DNA of 64,000 nt, taken from positions 2,149,186 through 2,213,185 of the forward strand of contig CP070751.1 of the NCBI GenBank assembly GCA_020348445.1. The letters are read 5' to 3'. The DNA comes from Thermoplasmata archaeon. Its GTDB lineage: Archaea; Thermoplasmatota; Thermoplasmata; GCA-020350865. Below the pieces are notes generated by a model. The model did no database searches, was not told the origin of the DNA, and was given only the letters and a program-made list of their open reading frames with translations. The translations under genes and the position numbers were made by a program. This document shows positions 6,653 through 14,754 of this stretch, piece after piece (the first letter of the stretch is position 1; every line of letters begins with the position of its first letter).

Positions 6653-7342
6653 CTATCCGCGTTTTATGGGAAATCCGAACATCCTGCAGATCTTGGCAAC
6701 CTCCTGGCATTTTTTTGTCTTGTAGGCGCTGTAAGGATTTGGGTCAGAGAGAAGGAAATAGAGGGCATTTATCACGGCTGCCAGTTTGGTGTTGGGTAGC
6801 CACTTCTTGCCTAGAATACTAACGCAGACCTTCCCTTTTTTGTGGGCAATGATATTGGGATGGGAAATATCTGTCAGCCATGTCACAGATGGAGGCTTGT
6901 AGGGATGTAGGTAAGACAGGGTCATTTTGAACTCATGCCATTTCACATACTCGACAAAGGGCCAGACACCCCTGTCGGCAAGATCCTTGACATAACCTCT
7001 TTCACATCTCAGCTTTCCGGTGTAAGTCATGAGATCCACCATTTTCACAAGGGGGAACTGGGTTCTCAGATAGTTGTACTCCTCGATCAACTCAGCCTCG
7101 TCTATTGCGGCAAAAATTCCAAGGGGCATAAGCCCCAGAACATCCGAATCTCCCATCTTCAGGTCACCTAGGGTAACCTCTTCAGAAATGACATTACCAT
7201 GCTGTACAAAACAAAGGTTTTTACTCTTAAGATTCATTGAGTTGCAAATATAATGCTTGAGCTTCCATAATGGGCAAGATGGTTTTATGTCCAAAGCTAT
7301 GGAAAACCCGTCACCTATTGGTGCGTAAACTACAAGCTGCAT
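6653..7342 (-). CDS. Ubl-E2 fusion, ubiquitin-conjugating-like enzyme
   Basis: Residues 1-75 are a ubiquitin-like domain homologous to the free Ubl at 4652 (MQLVVYAPIG start, MPLG end, no diglycine tail). Residues ~80-229 carry E2 landmarks: HPN at 161-163, candidate catalytic Cys173 in GKVCVSIL, Trp181 exactly 8 residues after the cysteine, and DPNP beginning 27 residues after it. The last two spacings equal those of human UbcH5 (Cys85, Trp93, Asp112). The protein should accept an activated Ubl from E1 as a thioester and pass it to a lysine. The fused Ubl may dock the E1 or mimic backside binding (inference). It is transcribed alone, 424 bp upstream of the JAMM operon on the same strand. ATG 7342 is preceded by a weak GTGAG. 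Confidence 0.88.
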   Translation of the reverse strand: MQLVVYAPIGDGFSIALDIKPSCPLWKLKHYICNSMNLKSKNLCFVQHGNVISEEVTLGDLKMGDSDVLGLMPLGIFAAIDEAELIEEYNYLRTQFPLVKMVDLMTYTGKLRCERGYVKDLADRGVWPFVEYVKWHEFKMTLSYLHPYKPPSVTWLTDISHPNIIAHKKGKVCVSILGKKWLPNTKLAAVINALYFLLSDPNPYSAYKTKKCQEVAKICRMFGFPIKRG

Positions 7343-7461
7343 TACAACTCACTTTCGGGCATTTTGTACGAAAGCCTGCATATTTATATATTTCGCAGTC
7401 TGTTAATCAATCTGGTAGCTTACAAATATTAGTAAAAAGATCGAGCAAGCAGGCCCGGTTA

Positions 7462-7935
7462 TCATCGCCTGATGTTCCTTATGATCCTTACACTTGGTCT
7501 TGCCTCATCTTGGGAATGGGTCCCTGTCAAACCGCAATTCGGACAGGTTATAAGCCCGTTTGAACACGTTAAATTCGAATCAAATATGAATTGACATCTG
7601 GGACATACTGCAACTTTCTCTTGGAGGAATTGATAGGTGGTTGGGGTGTCAATCAGCAAATACTTATGGGACATAATCTTTCCCTTGGCCTTCCATGTCT
7701 GCCTCCAATCCATAAAGGATAATGCAACCGTGAGCATGAACAAAGGTAATAGAAAGAAAACCAGGACTATCATCTCGACATGGGCCTCGCCGTAGTTGTT
7801 GATATTTACAGTTGTGCGGTAATCATTGGAGAGATAAGCCGATAAAAACAGCCAAATCAACATAAGAAAAGAACCGAGCATTAAAAAATCCCCGACCAGT
7901 CTTAGACGTTTCATCTTATCGATTTTGCCTGCCAT
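7462..7935 (-). CDS. Two-TM zinc-ribbon protein, copy 2 (Ubl locus)
   Basis: This 157-residue paralog of the protein at 2974 has two membrane helices (about 16-34 and 54-74), the conserved INNYGEAHVE loop, and a C-terminal zinc ribbon with C111xxC114 and C131xxC134. The ends of the two copies differ; this one has a basic Arg-rich tail. ATG 7935 is preceded by AGGTG at a 7-base distance. It is transcribed toward the E2 gene (119-bp gap) and divergently from FEN1. Conservation of sequence, regulatory palindrome and position on both sides of the Ubl genes suggests a role in that system, possibly as membrane anchor or E3-like adaptor; this is unproven. Confidence 0.75.
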   Translation of the reverse strand: MAGKIDKMKRLRLVGDFLMLGSFLMLIWLFLSAYLSNDYRTTVNINNYGEAHVEMIVLVFFLLPLFMLTVALSFMDWRQTWKAKGKIMSHKYLLIDTPTTYQFLQEKVAVCPRCQFIFDSNLTCSNGLITCPNCGLTGTHSQDEARPSVRIIRNIRR

Positions 7936-7984
7936 GATTTACACCTAGATGAGATTCTCCCAAGGAGGTATTTGTCTTGAAGAT

Positions 7985-8013
7985 TCTTTATTTTTACGGT
8001 TGACTTGTAAACC
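7985..8013 (-). promoter_or_regulatory. Palindrome and TATA-like element upstream of zinc-ribbon copy 2
   Basis: GGTTGAC-tt-GTAAACC at 7998-8013 matches the palindrome at 3493-3508 with one arm mismatch. On the minus strand it is followed after about two bases by TAAAAATAAAG, a TATA-like element. It begins 63 bp from the start codon at 7935, against 64 bp for copy 1. It also lies in the divergent region with FEN1. Confidence 0.55.
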
Positions 8014-8160
8014 TACCCTACGATGGGCAATAGGTCGTAACACCTATTAAAACGTTATTTGGTTATTACCCTAAATATACCATTTTACCTCATTCATAGC
8101 TATATGTAAATTAACGAAAATTTTCTAATACCCAAAAACCATAAGGGGCTCTGTGGGAAG

Positions 8161-9180
8161 ATGGGAGTTAATATATCTGATATAGTTCCAAAAAAGAAAA
8201 GAAGTCTATCTGATTTTGCGGGCAAGTGGGTGGCAATCGACGCCTACAATACCCTTTATCAGTTCCTTTCGATAATAAGGCAGCCTGACGGCACACCCCT
8301 TTCGGACTCCAAGGGAAGATGCACATCCCATCTTGCGGGTTTACTGTACAGAACCACCAATCTCATGGAAATGGGTGTGAAGCCGGTTTATGTTTTCGAC
8401 GGGAAGCCCCATGAGCTTAAAAGTGACACCCTAGAAGAAAGAAGATCTGCAAAGGAACAGGCCAAGAAGGAGTGGGAGCAGGCATTGGCAGAAGGCGACC
8501 TGGAGAGGGCAAAATCCAAGGCCCAAAGAACCTCAGTGCTAACCCAGGAAATGGTGGATGCTTCAAAGGAGCTATTGGGATACCTGGGAATCCCATGCGT
8601 CCAATCACCTAGTGATGGTGAGGCTCAAGCAAGCTACATGGCGAGCAAAGGACACGTTTGGGCAGCTGCATCACAAGATTTTGATTCACTGCTTTTCGGT
8701 GCCCCCACACTTATTAGAAATCTCACAATAACAGGTAAGCGAAAACTTCCCAAGCGAAGGGAGTATGTAAATGTGGAGATTGAAGAGGTAAGATTGGACG
8801 AAGCCTTGGATACCTTAGAGATAACAAGAGAGCAGCTTGTGGACATCGCGATTTTAATCGGAACTGACTTCAACGAGGGAATAAAGGGAATTGGTCCCAA
8901 AAAGGCATTAAAACTGATAAAGAAACATAAGGATCTTGAATCCGTGATGACTGAAAAGGAACTTGAGATCGAGGACTTCCAGGAGATAAGAAACATTTTT
9001 TTATCTCCAGATGTTACAGATGATTATAAAATATCCCTGGGAAAAATCCAAAATGAGAAGGTTGCGCAAATACTTGTTAATGAATATGAATTCTCTGAGA
9101 GCAGGGTGAAAAGCGCCCTAGATAAGGTTATATCTGCAAGAAGCGATGAGGTGCAAAAAAGTTTGGATGAATGGTCATAG
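8161..9180 (+). CDS. fen: Flap endonuclease 1
   Basis: FEN1 cuts 5' flaps during Okazaki fragment maturation and repair. All seven metal-binding acidic residues can be placed: Asp27, Asp80, Asp152, Glu154, Asp173, Asp175 and Asp236. The helix-hairpin-helix GIKGIGPKKA follows. The last eight residues, QKSLDEWS, form a PCNA-interacting box whose final aromatic residue is replaced by Ser. The length of 339 residues is usual for archaea. The stop overlaps the start of the next gene by 10 bases, so the two are probably co-expressed. The divergent zinc-ribbon gene shares the upstream region. Confidence 0.97.
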   Translation: MGVNISDIVPKKKRSLSDFAGKWVAIDAYNTLYQFLSIIRQPDGTPLSDSKGRCTSHLAGLLYRTTNLMEMGVKPVYVFDGKPHELKSDTLEERRSAKEQAKKEWEQALAEGDLERAKSKAQRTSVLTQEMVDASKELLGYLGIPCVQSPSDGEAQASYMASKGHVWAAASQDFDSLLFGAPTLIRNLTITGKRKLPKRREYVNVEIEEVRLDEALDTLEITREQLVDIAILIGTDFNEGIKGIGPKKALKLIKKHKDLESVMTEKELEIEDFQEIRNIFLSPDVTDDYKISLGKIQNEKVAQILVNEYEFSESRVKSALDKVISARSDEVQKSLDEWS

Positions 9181-9671
9181 AGGGTGATAATACGGACGAA
9201 ACTAATAGAATATTGACTTTCTTTCAAAGCAAGAAAGACGAGATTTTCACGCCAAAGGACATTGCGAAGGCCTGCGCAGTAGATATCCATCGTGTGAGGA
9301 GCATCCTTTCCAAGTTATCGAAGCAAAATAAGATAGAACGTGTAGAGAGAGGTAAATACCGCTTTGCAGAGCATGTTAAATCCAAAATGGATGATAAGGT
9401 AAAACGCTACCTTTCCACCCTCGAAAAGACCTGTGCCATCGCCATTCACGAGCTGATGTTGACTGAGCCACTGGTGGGGAAGAAGGATAAAGCAGAAATC
9501 GAGCATCAAATCGCATATTTTGCCAGAATCCTGGTAAGATCACGATGGGAGCTTGAGCACGGAACAAGCGAGGATTTTGATGTGGATGAGAAGGTTTTCA
9601 AGAGGGCGAGAAAGATCCATGAGTGGTCCAAGATGGTGTTCGAGAAGAGCTTGGCCGAAAAGAAGAAATGA
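9171..9671 (+). CDS. Winged-helix protein overlapping fen
   Basis: This 166-residue protein begins with a winged helix-turn-helix (about residues 10-60; FTPKDIAKACAVDIHRVRSILSKL is its helix-turn-helix core, then a wing ending RGKYRF). A helical charged C-terminal half contains ELEHGTSEDFDVDE. ATG 9171 lies inside the last codons of fen, which suggests translational coupling. I do not recognise the family. DNA binding is likely from the fold, and a role in replication or repair is only suggested by the neighbour. Confidence 0.75.
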   Translation: MVIEGDNTDETNRILTFFQSKKDEIFTPKDIAKACAVDIHRVRSILSKLSKQNKIERVERGKYRFAEHVKSKMDDKVKRYLSTLEKTCAIAIHELMLTEPLVGKKDKAEIEHQIAYFARILVRSRWELEHGTSEDFDVDEKVFKRARKIHEWSKMVFEKSLAEKKK

Positions 9672-9693
9672 AGTTATGAATTTCTTATGTGGA

Positions 9694-11478
9694 TTAAAGG
9701 GGGACATCCCAGATACATTCTGTTTTTACATGGACGTAATATCCTCTCCCTACCTCGAAATAGTCCGATTCTCCAATCTTTATCCACCTTTGCGTTTTGG
9801 CGTCGTAGGTCCATATGGCATCAATGTGGTCACCGTAAGTGAGGTTGTTTAGGGCATTGGTTCTGTTTTTATTGGTGAGGGAAGGATAGCCAACCATGTT
9901 CCAGCCAGCGTGGAGCATGATCGTTTGGTTTTGAAACAGTCTCATCCCGCTATAGGTGAAAAGTGTCCCTCCAGGAGTTGTGATATGAATCCAGAACCCG
10001 AATTTATGGGTCAACTCATTTAAATCGTTCAAATGAGTAGGCTTTGAAATATGATGGTGTTTCCATAAATCGTTCTTATCTGAAGCGTTATAGTACTGGA
10101 GCGCATCATATTCTCCTTCAATAGATTTAAGAACCGCAGGAAGGGATGTGTTCGATTGCAGAAACGGAATTGAGATCAGATTCCAACCTTGTTGAAGGTA
10201 TGTGGAATTTTCTAAATTGGGATACATTAAAGGGTAGTTATCCCGGGAATCCGAATCAATGACATATGGATTCTTACCGCCACCTCCAATCGTACCTTTA
10301 TCGACTATACCATCACTTCCCAAAACATCTTGTCCTGGCCCAATATAATCGTCGTATGCTCCCTCTCCTGGCTCATCGAAATCTGACCAGTAATTCCCGC
10401 CACTAGGATAACTGTCGTTCCAGAGATTGTCGTTTTCATCATCTATTGCCTGGTTTGTATTGTCCATAATATTGTTGTGATATATTTGGTTGTGATGGGA
10501 TGCGAATATATAAAGGCCGTATTCGTTGTTCGAAATATTGTTGTTGGTGATGATGTTATATGATGAGTCAACGGCAAAGATACCGATTTGGGGATTTGAA
10601 AATATCCTGTTACCCATAACAATATTATATGAGGATGAGTCCAAATCGATTCCGATTGCACTCTCTGAAATATCGTTATTAATAAAGAGATTATGGTTTG
10701 AAGACGTAAAAAGATAAATATTTTCGTTGGGGTTTGAGGATAGATTGTTATTGATTATTGAATTATTTGACGAATATTCTAAATAGATGCCATAATGGCC
10801 ATTAGAATGGATATTATTACCTGCAATGCTATTATTTGATGAATGAGAGAGTCCGATACCGCTTTCAACCCCTGCCCAATAAATATTATTATCTACAATT
10901 TCATTATATGACGATGAGCCGAGATAGATGTTCCAAAACGAGTTTGAAAATATATTATTGGCTATGATGCGATTATTAAATGAATTATCCCCGTATATAC
11001 CGTAAACCCTGTTCAAGGAAATGTTGCTATTTGTTATCTTGTTGTTCGAGGAATAGTTTAAGTAAATGCTATAATTGCCATATGTGATATTGCAATAATT
11101 AATATCTGCGTGACCTGTTAAATTAACCTGAATCCTGTTCCAATCCCCTACAGATGGGGAACTCATATTGGAGGTGAAATTGATCATTCTTTCTGATAAA
11201 CCCCCTGCACTTAAACTTCCATCAATAAATAGTCCATAGTCTCCATTGAACCTCACATCCACACCAGGTTCGATTGTGAGTGTAATATTCTCATCAACAT
11301 ATATATCTCCCTCGATATAGTAGGGACTTTGGGAATGATACCATGTTGTGTTCTCTGCGATGTGTCCACCTGGAATACTAACGCCCCCACCACCGGCATT
11401 TTCCGACTCAAATGTATAAAATCCCAGTAAACTGATAAAGATTATTGAAGATATCAATGCTGACTGAATTTTTCTCAT
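9694..11478 (-). CDS. NosD-like parallel beta-helix surface protein
   Basis: The 594-residue protein starts with a signal peptide (Arg-Lys then a hydrophobic core). A long right-handed beta-helix region follows with more than ten repeats of the N-N-I-x-x-N and SSYN type (about residues 110-350), typical of NosD/PbH1 proteins. The C-terminal third has two modules built on GWNLISIPF and GWNMVGYPS, seen in many archaeal secreted proteins. No membrane anchor is obvious at the C-terminus, so it may be secreted or attached otherwise. Substrate unknown; beta-helices of this kind often bind or cleave polysaccharide. Confidence 0.85.
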   Translation of the reverse strand: MRKIQSALISSIIFISLLGFYTFESENAGGGGVSIPGGHIAENTTWYHSQSPYYIEGDIYVDENITLTIEPGVDVRFNGDYGLFIDGSLSAGGLSERMINFTSNMSSPSVGDWNRIQVNLTGHADINYCNITYGNYSIYLNYSSNNKITNSNISLNRVYGIYGDNSFNNRIIANNIFSNSFWNIYLGSSSYNEIVDNNIYWAGVESGIGLSHSSNNSIAGNNIHSNGHYGIYLEYSSNNSIINNNLSSNPNENIYLFTSSNHNLFINNDISESAIGIDLDSSSYNIVMGNRIFSNPQIGIFAVDSSYNIITNNNISNNEYGLYIFASHHNQIYHNNIMDNTNQAIDDENDNLWNDSYPSGGNYWSDFDEPGEGAYDDYIGPGQDVLGSDGIVDKGTIGGGGKNPYVIDSDSRDNYPLMYPNLENSTYLQQGWNLISIPFLQSNTSLPAVLKSIEGEYDALQYYNASDKNDLWKHHHISKPTHLNDLNELTHKFGFWIHITTPGGTLFTYSGMRLFQNQTIMLHAGWNMVGYPSLTNKNRTNALNNLTYGDHIDAIWTYDAKTQRWIKIGESDYFEVGRGYYVHVKTECIWDVPL

Positions 11479-11793
11479 TTATTGGCTTCCCTAAATAAGT
11501 TTAGATTTTCTTAGGATATAACCTTTTTTAATTTTTCGGTAAAATGATGATGTAATTTCGTTGTTCATTCTTTTAATACCTTACCGATTACAAATAGTGA
11601 TACATATTTTGATGATCATGCCAAAAATTCTTTATTTTAGCGGTACATCTATGAACGATCTAAATCGATGCATTTATGATTTAAGGTTATTGAAAAAAGC
11701 CATTCTATTTAATAATAATCCCCCTTCTTTGACTATCCCAGCAAAAATTTATTATGCAACCAAGGCTATAAACCTAAATCCAGAGGGATAGTC
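11479..11793. other. AT-rich divergent intergenic region
   Basis: This 315-bp gap holds start signals for the beta-helix gene (minus) and the Lrp-type gene (plus). AAATTTATTA near 11745 is a plausible TATA box and GAGGGAT just before 11794 a ribosome binding site. A short open frame at 11561-11791 has no domain or start signal and is not called. I see no RNA gene. Confidence 0.6.
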
Positions 11794-12120
11794 ATGGAAC
11801 AGGATGATGACAAATTGACAAGGGACAAGGTACTGGCCAACTACTACGGGGACGATAGGGTCACAGCCATGATAACATTGAAGGTTGATACGCAGAATGT
11901 GGAAAAGCTGGCAAGCGAACTCTCGAAAAATGAGGATGTAGAAGATGTGTTCTTGGTCACCGGGGATATCGATATAATTTTGAAGGCACATTTCAAGAAT
12001 TATGAAAGCTGCAACGAATTCGTTTTAAACTCGGTTAGGGCCTTGGAGGGAGTAAAAGACTCAAAAACCCTGATGGTTGTTACCACCTACAAGGAAAGAG
12101 GTTCCCTCAAGCAAAGGTAA
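11794..12120 (+). CDS. Lrp/AsnC ligand-binding-domain-only protein
   Basis: This 108-residue protein consists essentially of the RAM/AsnC effector domain: AMITLKVD strand, helix NVEKLASELSK, DVEDVFLVTGDIDIILKAHF, and a final LMVVTTYKE strand. There is no helix-turn-helix. Stand-alone RAM proteins form oligomers that bind amino acids and can modulate full-length Lrp proteins (family knowledge). GAGGGAT lies just upstream of ATG 11794. No operon partner is evident. Confidence 0.85.
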   Translation: MEQDDDKLTRDKVLANYYGDDRVTAMITLKVDTQNVEKLASELSKNEDVEDVFLVTGDIDIILKAHFKNYESCNEFVLNSVRALEGVKDSKTLMVVTTYKERGSLKQR

Positions 12121-12351
12121 AATGGTAGAAAAAAGCTAAAATCCTTTTCAATCTCTTAATTTTCCCACTCTTATTTTCCATCTATCAATTACCAAATTGA
12201 TTTTACCATCCCACATAAAAAGGTCTATCATTTTGTCGGCAATTCCCCTTGTTTTTACGAAAAAACAATCATTTGGACATATACGATTCAAAAGATTTAA
12301 GTGGTGATTTGCGTTATGGGTGTCGATGCGGTTAAAATCCGAGGTGAGCTT

Positions 12352-12609
12352 ATGTCCGATACAAGCACGAGACTCAATCAAGTTATTGAAGTTCTGGACC
12401 AGCTCGCCGAAGACACGTCTGTTCCCAGGAACATAAGACGCGGGGCAACCCAAGCAAAAGAGATACTTTTGAACGCCAACGAGGCCTTGGATTTTAGGAC
12501 TGCCAGCGCGGTTTTTATTTTGGATGAATTGGCAAATGATCCAAACATACCTCTACACGGTAGAACGCTAATATGGAACATAATCTCGCAGCTTGAAACA
12601 ATTAAATAG
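12352..12609 (+). CDS. UPF0147 family protein
   Basis: The 85-residue helical protein matches the archaeal UPF0147 family, with conserved LDQLAEDTSVPRNIRR and ELANDPNIPLHGRT motifs. The function is unknown. ATG 12352 is chosen because GAGGTGA lies directly upstream; the longer frame from 12301 adds 17 residues without a site. It is followed closely by a GNAT gene. Confidence 0.9.
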   Translation: MSDTSTRLNQVIEVLDQLAEDTSVPRNIRRGATQAKEILLNANEALDFRTASAVFILDELANDPNIPLHGRTLIWNIISQLETIK

Positions 12610-12658
12610 CACCCAAAGACCGTTATTTATATTATTTAAGAGTGTATTTTCGGAACCG

Positions 12659-13096
12659 ATGATGTTGATTCGGGATTTTCGTGAAAAAGACCTCGTGCAT
12701 GTTTCGAACTTGGTTGTCGAGACATTCAATAGGAACTATAATCCTGAATTTTATATTTCCCTCTTCGAGAGGTGGAAACGAGGTTTTTTGGTGGTTGAAG
12801 ATGAAAGGGGTGTTGTGGGAGTTCTTGTGGCTGCTATTTCCGCACCAAAAGAAGCGAGGATATTGCTTATGGCGATTCGTCCGGAACACAGGGGGAAGGG
12901 AATAGGGACCATGTTACTTTCGGAATTCATTTCAAGATGTTTTATCGCGGATATAAAATCTGTGAGCCTGGAGGTAAGGGTTTCAAACGAAAGCGCCTTG
13001 CGATTCTACAACAACCAAGGCTTCGATGTAATATCACTTCTACCGTCCTACTATGAGGATGGCGAGGCAGGGTACCTAATGAGAAAAGCCTTGTAA
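12659..13096 (+). CDS. GNAT-family N-acetyltransferase (RimI-like)
   Basis: The ~145-residue protein has the GNAT acetyl-CoA signature MAIRPEHRGKGIGTMLL and the C-terminal motif VRVSNESALRFYNNQGFDV, as in RimI-type protein N-terminal acetyltransferases and their relatives. The substrate is not deducible. I start it at one of the two adjacent ATGs (12659/12662). A TATA-like TATTTATATTATTT lies about 20-30 bp upstream, so the mRNA may be leaderless. The open frame runs back to 12593, inside UPF0147, without a better start. Confidence 0.85.
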   Translation: MMLIRDFREKDLVHVSNLVVETFNRNYNPEFYISLFERWKRGFLVVEDERGVVGVLVAAISAPKEARILLMAIRPEHRGKGIGTMLLSEFISRCFIADIKSVSLEVRVSNESALRFYNNQGFDVISLLPSYYEDGEAGYLMRKAL

Positions 13097-13113
13097 ACTT
13101 CGATAAGTGGCCC

Positions 13114-14661
13114 TTATTCATAACCTCTTTTATCATCATACGGATATTGGTTCCAATAATGATATGGGCTCGTTTCCTTCTGTGACCTGGAAATATCCGT
13201 GGAGAGACCAGCATAGTACGAGCCGTGTCTCTCTTTTATCTGTTCTTCAATGGTCTTGCTGTGTTTCATTGCCTTTTTAATATGTTTTGCAGAAATGAAC
13301 TTTGATTCCTCTATCACCGCGATATCGCCTGCAGCCCTGATGAGCCCTCCCAACTCCCTAAGACGCAGGCTTAATGCATGGTTTCTGTTATCGATTTCCT
13401 TAGCCCTTCTTAATGATTCATCAATTATCGTCAAAACAGCGTCCTTTGTCGCGTGGGGGATCTTGCCGTCCATGGTTATCTCCTGGGCAACGAATTGAGC
13501 CATCTTGCTGCGGTTTATTTCTGAATCCTCCATTGTTGTCTCAACCAGTATCTCATATCCTGAACCTATGATTCGCGATCTTAATGGGGATAGAATACTG
13601 GGAAGATCCTGAATATTGCAGGCTCCCACAAATATGAAATCGCAGGGCACACCGTTGACCTTAACACTGGCTCCTGCGCTCTGAGGATTTCTCGCCGTTA
13701 TAGGGAAACGCTTTTCCTGCATGGCTGTGAGTATGTACCGCTGCAAATGCCCCAGATGGGGAAGTTCATCAACAAATAAAACACCCTCATGTGCCTCATG
13801 AATAGAACCTGGCACGACCCTCTCAAAGGGTGGGACACCTAGCTGAGGATGTCCTCCGTAGGGATCGTGTTTCACATCCCCCAAAAGCTCTGTTTCACTG
13901 GCCCCTGTTGCAAGGACTACGGGCTTTCTTTCCAGGGGAACCAGAACCTTCCTTGGGTCCACCTTCTCAAACTCCCTGCGTTTTTCAAGGGCTTTTTGGT
14001 CCAGTACCTTGATCCTCTTTCCTGCTCTTTCGAACACCACGACCTCTTCTTTGCCGAAACGCTTTCTTGTTGTGGTCACCCTTTCGTTCTTCTTACCCAG
14101 GGTTCCAACTGTTACTTCGATTAAGCCTCCGAAAATATCACTGAACGGATTGTCAGAGTGTTTCTGTTGTGTGATTTTAATCTCACCGCATTTTGGACAG
14201 AAACGTTCGGAGGCAGAGGAGTAAGCGCCGCAGCTCATGCACTTGTAGCCCAATTTCTCGGCAACATTGATGGGGGCCTCCTTGGGATCGATGAGCTCTC
14301 CCTCTGCAAATTCCCAAGTCTCCCGCTCCTTGTAGACATCATCTTTGCCCTTCACCTCAATAAAGGGCCTTTCAGGATTTTCGGGATTATGAACCACCCT
14401 CACCTCCTCTGTGGGGGGTTGCAATCGCAACGACAAAGCCTGAGCGATCATGGATTTTCCTGTACCGGGAGGGCCAACTAGTAGAAAATGCCTCTTTTGC
14501 GACGCCGCCACATAAGCCAGGTTCACGGCTTCATCCTGACCTATTACCCTCTGAAGCGGATCCTGGGGTATCTGAATATCAGCAGTTGTACTGATACTAT
14601 CAAGGTACAGGACTTTTGATTCGTCCGTACTTTTCTTTGCAGTCTTCGACTTCTGTGCCAT
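13114..14661 (-). CDS. LonB-related AAA+ ATPase, no protease domain, zinc-ribbon insertion
   Basis: The protein resembles the ATPase part of archaeal LonB: Walker A GPPGTGKS, Walker B GVLFVDELPHL, then AMQEKRFPIT, a sensor stretch, and the LRLRELGGLIRAAGDIAV helix typical of Lon. Two things differ. Between Walker A and B, where archaeal LonB has membrane helices, there is a zinc ribbon (CMSC...CPKC, near bases 14180-14250). After the AAA lid the protein stops with a ~40-residue tail, so the Ser-Lys protease domain is missing and no remnant lies downstream. It is probably a soluble unfoldase, remodeller or adaptor. ATG 14661 has GGGG about 9 bases upstream; GTG 14682 has nothing. Confidence 0.85.
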   Translation of the reverse strand: MAQKSKTAKKSTDESKVLYLDSISTTADIQIPQDPLQRVIGQDEAVNLAYVAASQKRHFLLVGPPGTGKSMIAQALSLRLQPPTEEVRVVHNPENPERPFIEVKGKDDVYKERETWEFAEGELIDPKEAPINVAEKLGYKCMSCGAYSSASERFCPKCGEIKITQQKHSDNPFSDIFGGLIEVTVGTLGKKNERVTTTRKRFGKEEVVVFERAGKRIKVLDQKALEKRREFEKVDPRKVLVPLERKPVVLATGASETELLGDVKHDPYGGHPQLGVPPFERVVPGSIHEAHEGVLFVDELPHLGHLQRYILTAMQEKRFPITARNPQSAGASVKVNGVPCDFIFVGACNIQDLPSILSPLRSRIIGSGYEILVETTMEDSEINRSKMAQFVAQEITMDGKIPHATKDAVLTIIDESLRRAKEIDNRNHALSLRLRELGGLIRAAGDIAVIEESKFISAKHIKKAMKHSKTIEEQIKERHGSYYAGLSTDISRSQKETSPYHYWNQYPYDDKRGYE

Positions 14662-14754
14662 TGATTCGACCCCATTTCCCACTCATTATATTACTATCTG
14701 ATCTATGAGGTTCATTCGATCTTATCAAGATATTGCCAATGTGCATAAGGTGTT

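Noticed and set aside
6584..6799. Plus-strand 71-residue open frame opposite the Ubl-E2 gene
   Set aside because: Mostly antisense to the E2 coding region, with no signals.
11561..11791. 76-residue open frame between the beta-helix and Lrp-type genes
   Set aside because: No ribosome binding site, no recognisable domain, and it covers the promoter region of the next gene.
12148..12453. Minus-strand open frame upstream of and across UPF0147
   Set aside because: It overlaps a well-supported gene antisense and has no family features.
13114..13114. Frameshift that hides a Lon protease domain after the LonB-like ATPase
   Set aside because: The 17 bp after the stop lead directly into the convergent GNAT gene; no Ser-Lys protease motif exists in any frame there.
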